Shown here: piece after piece, positions 19,454 to 23,725 of the stretch
How the letters are laid out: every line of letters starts with the position of its first letter
How positions within the stretch are numbered: the first letter of the stretch is position 1
Source: Chara braunii
Taxonomy: Eukaryota > Streptophyta > Charophyceae > Charales > Characeae
NCBI GenBank assembly: GCA_003427395.1
Contig: BFEA01000440.1
Span: 1,135,783 to 1,159,507, forward strand
DNA: 23,725 nucleotides
Direction: 5' to 3'
The notes under the pieces: generated by a model
The model's input: the letters and a program-made list of their open reading frames with translations, nothing else
The model's database searches: none
Told to the model about the DNA's origin: nothing
Program-made: the position numbers and the translations under genes

Positions 19454-20020
19454 CGGGGGATATTTTTCCTCTCGGTCGGTGCGACGCGGCCGGAGCAAGT
19501 AGCGGGCGCCAGGCTGGTGAACGAGAGAGCCGAGCGCCGGGCAGCGAGAGTGATGGGGGATGCGGGAGCAACTGGCCGGGCAACGTAGCTTGGAGCGACA
19601 GCAGAGCGACGGGCAGTGAGCCGGTGACTCAGGGATTGGAGGCGGAGTGTAGCAGCGGAGGAACCGGTGAGCGCGGCGGGTGTACCTGGGCGGAGGAAGG
19701 TGCCAGGTGCGTTCGGGGCGGACAGCGCTGCGCAGTGGCGGGGCGAGTGGTAGCACAGCGGGTGGATAGGCGATATGACAGTGAAGGGGGGCAGCAGCGG
19801 GTGGAGCGACGAAGGTTGAGGCAATAGCAGCGGGCGGTGAGAGCGACACAGGCAGGCAGCGGGCAGCGCAGGCGTAGCAGCGAGCGGAAGGGCGGAGCAT
19901 AGCGAGCAAGCAAATGAACCCGGAGGAATGGTGATAGTGGAATGAACCCGGACGGGGTTGTGNGCAAGGTGCATGCAGACAAGGGGTGGGATGGCGGATG
20001 GCAGCTTGCGCATTCGGGAA
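19454..20020. other. GC-rich purine-biased stretch; imperfect repeats
   Basis: Rich in GCAGCGGG/GAGCG-like words, which leave long open frames on the opposite strand that I regard as compositional. ACCTGG (19684-19689) and CCAGGT (19703-19708) form an inverted repeat that recurs at 20546-20564. A segment with GAATGAACCC at 19939 also recurs at 20534. No protein or RNA family is recognised. Confidence 0.4.
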
Positions 20021-20440
20021 AGAGTAGCTCGCCCGACTCCTATCGGAAACGGGCGGGGGAAGGTAAGTGGNNGTTCTGGGCNGCTGCGACCTANAATAGG
20101 AAGTCANTTTTGGGTAAGAGTTAGTGAAGAGAGAGGTTAGTAGGAAGAANCCTGNGCGGAGGCTATGGCGGAAGCAAGGAGAAGGGGAAAATTAGATACC
20201 TCGCTCGATTCTCGATGAAATCGAGCGAAGTAAAAGGCTAAATTGGGGGTTTNGAGGTTCGCGATCCNGATTNCGTAGTTAGTTCGGTTCAAAAGTTAGT
20301 ANNTTAGTTGTTAGTAGAGGAACGTGGTGCGNGGAGCCATGGCGGGATGAGTGAAGCTNGCGGAACNGAANGGCGAATAACTCACTCNATCCTCTTNGGG
20401 ATCGAGCGATTGAAGGTGCGAAGCGGGGGTTCCGAGCTAT
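20021..20440. repeat. Three imperfect copies, period about 172-180 bp, each with a hairpin
   Basis: Copies start near 20027, 20199 and 20379. Each opens with a CTC(G/A)C(T/C)CGA-like arm and a complementary arm about 14-22 bases on, then a G-rich word and a GCG(A/C) segment. In the middle copy TCGCTCGATT and AATCGAGCGA pair perfectly over 10 bp. In the first copy CGCCCG and CGGGCG pair, so the stem letters differ but stay complementary. The third copy pairs with one mismatch. Several Ns fall inside. Confidence 0.6.
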
Positions 20441-20530
20441 TGCGAGTGGGGTAGCGTGATTAGATTTGGCGATAGTATAGTGATCTTGGCGCCATATTGG
20501 GTAGGAGCTACGAAGGAGGGAAGACAAGCA

Positions 20531-20573
20531 GTCGAATGAACCCANACCTGGTGTGGNGCCAGGTACATTCGAC
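20531..20573 (+). other. Two-helix hairpin after the 175-bp repeats
   Basis: GTCGAATG (20531-20538) pairs perfectly with CATTCGAC (20566-20573), and inside it ACCTGG (20546-20551) pairs with CCAGGT (20559-20564). A related segment at 19937-19980 shares GAATGAACCC and GCA(A/C)AGGT-like words but has weaker pairing. No known RNA class is recognised. Confidence 0.55.
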
Positions 20574-22160
20574 GAAGGCAGTGAGGGTAGCNGGCATAGT
20601 GATGGGTACGGCCAAGGGTAGAGAGGGGAAGATAAGGTTGGTGATGAGAGGCGCACGTACCTGGACTTGGTGGTGAGCCGCAGAATNGGCGGTTTCATGC
20701 AGCTCCATTGTTGCTACCGACGTCAATGCCTTGCCGGACTGCAGACGGTTGTTAGCTCGGTAGTAGCAGCTGGTGCACAGGGCGCCAGAGAGCGGGGAGC
20801 AAGGTGAGTGTGGAGAGGGGAAAAGAGACAGTTTGGGGACCTACCTGTAGTGCGGTATGCGCCAGTGAAACACTCGTTTGGCTCTGTTCGTCCTACCGGC
20901 TGGCAGTAGCGTGGGGATAGTCGTGAGGTTGGAGACTTACCTTTCGCAAGTCGTGCCACACACCCCTCGAGGTGAAGAGAGAAAAAGGGGGTGCATCGTA
21001 GGAAGCTACATGGCCGCTCCGATGCGCCCCGCTGCCATAAGAAACGGGTGTAGGATGCTGCGTTGTTTGCAGTTTCCGCGTATAGCCAATCTTGTTGGGT
21101 AGACTGTACGGACAATCATCTTGACTGTACCAAGTTGGGCTATTGCGGTCAATGACAGAGGGGGGCTGCTACGTTGGGTCGCAGGTGGGCCAAGGCAGCT
21201 ACAGGCAGGCTGTGAGGAACTTGGCAGGACCGGCGCAGCCAGTGTTTGCACACGGCCCGCCGGCTGGNNAACCGATACCTGTATATTGCCTGCCCGCTGC
21301 ATNACCAGTNAGGCAGCGNCGCCATTNCGTTGCTGNGTAAGAAGGAAGGGGTGGAGTTGTTGAGGGGGAGTCTTTGTTGAGGGCGGGAGAGTCGTCGAAG
21401 AGTCAGATGAGTGGCAGTTTGACCACNGTTGAGTGNTAAACTGCATTTTGTTNTATGTTGTTANGCATCGCCGATACTTTATTAAAAGTGGGAGGTAGGN
21501 GGAGCNGNTGTCTAGGATCGAGGTGGAGGGACCTANTGGCATGATGATGCTCGTGAGGGGGGTTACCGCTGCGACTTGAAGCGTCGCCANAGAGTCTCAA
21601 CANCCGGCANTGGATTTCGTTTTGACTGCGNTGCNNTGGGTCCTGGCCACCATTGCAGGNCCCTAAGGCGCATCGAGATAACAAGGCCCTNTCCCGCGAG
21701 TCTGAGTGCAACTCCCTTGGATCTGAGAGACTAAATGCTCCTACTTCTGTCCCCCTTACTCTAAGTCTANTCNTTTGGTTCTGAGAGGAAGGCGGCAGGC
21801 AGGATTGCAACCTGTAGGACCGCATCAAGACTCTGTGGTGAGTCCACCCACCGATTGCGCGACCTCTGTCGGAACTCAGGAAGAGTTCTGGAGGCAGGGA
21901 ACTATCCGGTATATTATCTTTATTTGTATAACCTACTGTTACCCATGGTTGTTTATCCCCCTGCAGTATGACTGCTGTTTGCATGAGATTGTCCCTATGG
22001 TTATTTTTTTTCTCTTCATAACCTAATTAGACTAAGGGAAGGAATGTATGAGATGAAGCTTAAGTTTCTTCTTTGTTGTGATTGAAAGCAGATTAAGGGA
22101 TGAACTGGGGGAAGATGGGAGAAAGGCAGTTTTGCATGTGTTTGACCGGGTCAACCAAAG
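20574..22160. other. No gene recognised; many ambiguous bases
   Basis: GC-rich until about 21,850, then AT-rich. Ns are scattered, most densely at about 21,270-21,780. Several open frames exist on both strands, but none shows a motif and some cross Ns. One CGACGTCA site lies at 20718-20725. Confidence 0.3.
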
Positions 22161-22843
22161 CCTGAGCACTATTTCTACTGTGAATGGCTCAGGGCTATGT
22201 TTATCTGGCTGTTTTCTGAAGGACCGGGCATTGTTTCTACTGTGAATGGTCTGGCTGCTATGTTTATTTAGTTGTTTTCTGGAGGGCCAGACATTGTTTC
22301 TACTGTGAATGGCTTGTTTACTCTAGTTAACTCTGAGGGTTTGCATGGTTGAAAGGGTTTAAGTTCTTGCTTATTCTGANGAAGGATTTCTGGTCTAAGG
22401 CTAACCATTGTTTCTACAGTGCATGGTTTAGCCTGAAAACCACGCACATAAGTTAAACTNAGTATAAAGGAAANTACTTTATATATATTTGCATGNGAAC
22501 TGGCAGCTNGGGANTGTTTCTACGGTGAATGGCCCAACGCTAAGCCATATCACTTAGAAGAGAACGGAAAAATACAAAGTATAAATGGAAGTNGTCTGGG
22601 TAAGNTGAACATTGTTTCTANTGTGAATGGTTCAGTCCCCTGCTCGTNTTTGCCTTTTTCCTTTGAAAACAAAGTCAAAAAANTATTAAACTTTGGTCAT
22701 TAANCAGTNCNNGGNNNNTAGGCATNGTTTCCATNGCGAATGGCCTAGTCATATGCCNAAAAGAANGGAGAAGTAGTTGTGCAACCTGTTCGTGTATACA
22801 TTAAAGACAGGNTGGACATTGTTTCTACTGTGAATGNTTCAGC
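22161..22843 (+). repeat. Array of eight hairpins, constant loop and varying complementary stems
   Basis: Near-identical cores TTTCTACTGTGAATGG (with small changes) start at 22172, 22234, 22297, 22411, 22517, 22615, 22728 and 22822, so spacing is 62, 63, 114, 106, 98, 113 and 94 bases. In most copies ATT before and AAT after the core pair, a single extra G follows on the 3' side, and outer arms pair. Examples are CCTGAGC/GCTCAGG (first), AGGCTAA/TTAGCCT (fourth), TGAAC/GTTCA (sixth), TAGGC/GCCTA (seventh). The linkers after hairpins 1 and 2 are also alike (GCTATGTTTAT then TGTTTTCTG). Hairpin 3 pairs poorly, and Ns affect 5 to 8. No known RNA or repeat family comes to mind. Confidence 0.8.
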
Positions 22844-23129
22844 TCTATGTCTTATGTAAGATGGGTATAAGGATTTAAGANCTTAAAGAGATTCATAAAC
22901 TATCTATATNAAATGAACTTGNGATGGTGAGAGNACTTACATTTGTGGTTTGGCTTGCATNTGGCTGAGTGAGATGACTATTTTGGTGTGGATTTCAGCT
23001 TGATAGGTAGTTGCTTTAGATGCTCGCCACATGCTGGAGCGATAGGAGTTAGTTTCAATTCCTGCATTTTCTGTAGTAACTTTTTTTACTTAGATCAATT
23101 NTTGCATTTTCTGAGATCTTTTGTTATAC
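22844..23129. other. AT-rich stretch between hairpin array and satellite
   Basis: No gene seen. Two TTGCATTTTCTG-like words (about 23060 and 23102) hint at another short repeat or a decayed edge of the following satellite. Confidence 0.35.
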
Positions 23130-23725
23130 TNGGCTTTGTNTAAATATTGGCAAGCTANNTTCTCTACGNGAAGCGCTGCCGAAATTTCTGCAAATCCAAG
23201 GAGTTNGTCAAACTTTGGCTTTTCAGAGTTCAACTTGTCCAAACTTTGTATNTGACTTAGTAAAAATNTGGAGAGTCTCNTTTTCTAAAGGGAGTGCTGC
23301 CANAATTTTTACTAATTCAGGNAGTTNGACAAAATTGGACTTTGGGNANTCAAAGTTGATTNGAGTCCTGAACTTAGCTTTGTATAAAATTTGGGATANC
23401 ACTTTTNTAGAGGGAGTGCTGCCGAAATTTCTACAAAACTAAGGAGTAGTTAAATCTTGTCTAAGTNGGACTCAAGTTGTTTCTTTTGAGTTCATATCTG
23501 GCTTGGTATAAATNTGGGAAGTCCCTCTTTTCAAAAGGGAATGCTGCCCAAATTTTCACTAATTCAGGGAGTTAGACAAAATTTGGTTTTCCAAAGTTAG
23601 AGAATATTTCTGTTTTTCATAGTTGGANTNATATAAATTCTGAAAAGGCACTTTTCCTACGGGAAGCGCTGCCGAAATTTTCTTAGATTAAAGGAAGTTA
23701 GATTATATTTTGACAGGTGGTGATT
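23130..23725. repeat. 121-125 bp satellite, five copies, runs off the window
   Basis: GCTGCC recurs at 23175, 23296, 23418, 23543 and 23668, intervals of 121, 122, 125 and 125. Copies alternate: the first, third and fifth read CTGCCGAAATTT, while the second and fourth read CTGCC(C/A)-type followed by ACTAATTCAGG and GACAAAATT. The real unit is therefore a dimer of about 245 bp. In each copy an AAATTTGGG-like arm upstream can pair with the CC(C/G)AAATTT arm. The fourth copy pairs best, AAATNTGGG with CCCAAATTT, enclosing CCCTCTTTT/AAAAGGG. It continues past 23725. Confidence 0.85.

Noticed and set aside
19289-20013. Long overlapping minus-strand open frames of 206 and 214 codons
   Set aside because: They lie in GC-rich, purine-biased DNA, overlap in different frames, cross the U6-like sequence, and give Ala/Pro/Ser/Arg-rich products without motifs.
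22161-22843. CRISPR-like array, because a short conserved core recurs with variable flanks
   Set aside because: Spacing is irregular (62-114), the variable parts are complementary to each other rather than unique spacers, and the sequence is eukaryotic.
23130-23725. Hammerhead ribozyme in the second satellite
   Set aside because: The CUGAUGA and GAAA core elements are not both present in the required arrangement in any copy.

Overview
The window looks like nuclear DNA from a eukaryote with a large, repeat-rich genome. I cannot place the organism more closely. The signs are a 91-bp satellite, a decayed Ty3/Gypsy-like retrotransposon with a gag zinc knuckle and an aspartic protease, a U6 snRNA-like sequence, and long stretches with no convincing genes. 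I saw no bacterial operons, ribosome binding sites or tRNAs, and I recognise no intact host protein gene.

Layout: (1) 1-2546 is about 28 tandem copies of a 91-bp satellite made of two interspersed subfamilies in a partly preserved six-copy higher-order pattern. (2) 2547-3700 has no recognisable gene but carries two pairs of imperfect tandem duplications. (3) 3709-7786, minus strand, is a decayed LTR-retrotransposon body. Read from high to low coordinates it has an unknown leader ORF, gag, a CCHC zinc knuckle and an aspartic protease. A 300-bp near-perfect foldback element (4143-4442) cuts through the protease. No reverse transcriptase, RNase H or integrase is visible. (4) 8100-13600 holds further fragments of the unknown leader ORF family and its flank (8100-8640, 9186-9600, 12704-13600), separated by plain sequence. 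(5) 13600-17900 is featureless apart from a few CRE-like TGACGTCA palindromes. (6) 17900-20600 is GC-rich and dense in strong potential RNA hairpins. It includes a U6-like sequence (19340-19447) followed by a T6 run, and a three-copy repeat of about 175 bp with a hairpin. (7) 22161-22843 is an array of eight small hairpins with a nearly constant loop but different, mostly complementary stems. (8) 23130-23725 is the start of a second satellite (121-125 bp unit, alternating subtypes, internal inverted repeat) that runs off the window end.

The most unusual feature is the eight-hairpin array at 22161-22843. Stem arms change from copy to copy in compensating ways while the loop and a one-base bulge stay constant. 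This is what a selected RNA (or single-stranded DNA) structure would produce, although quasi-palindrome correction during replication could produce it too.

Data quality: scattered single Ns are almost absent before 19,960 (one at 16103) and frequent afterwards, including inside the hairpin and satellite arrays. The right end should be treated as ambiguous or possibly collapsed sequence.
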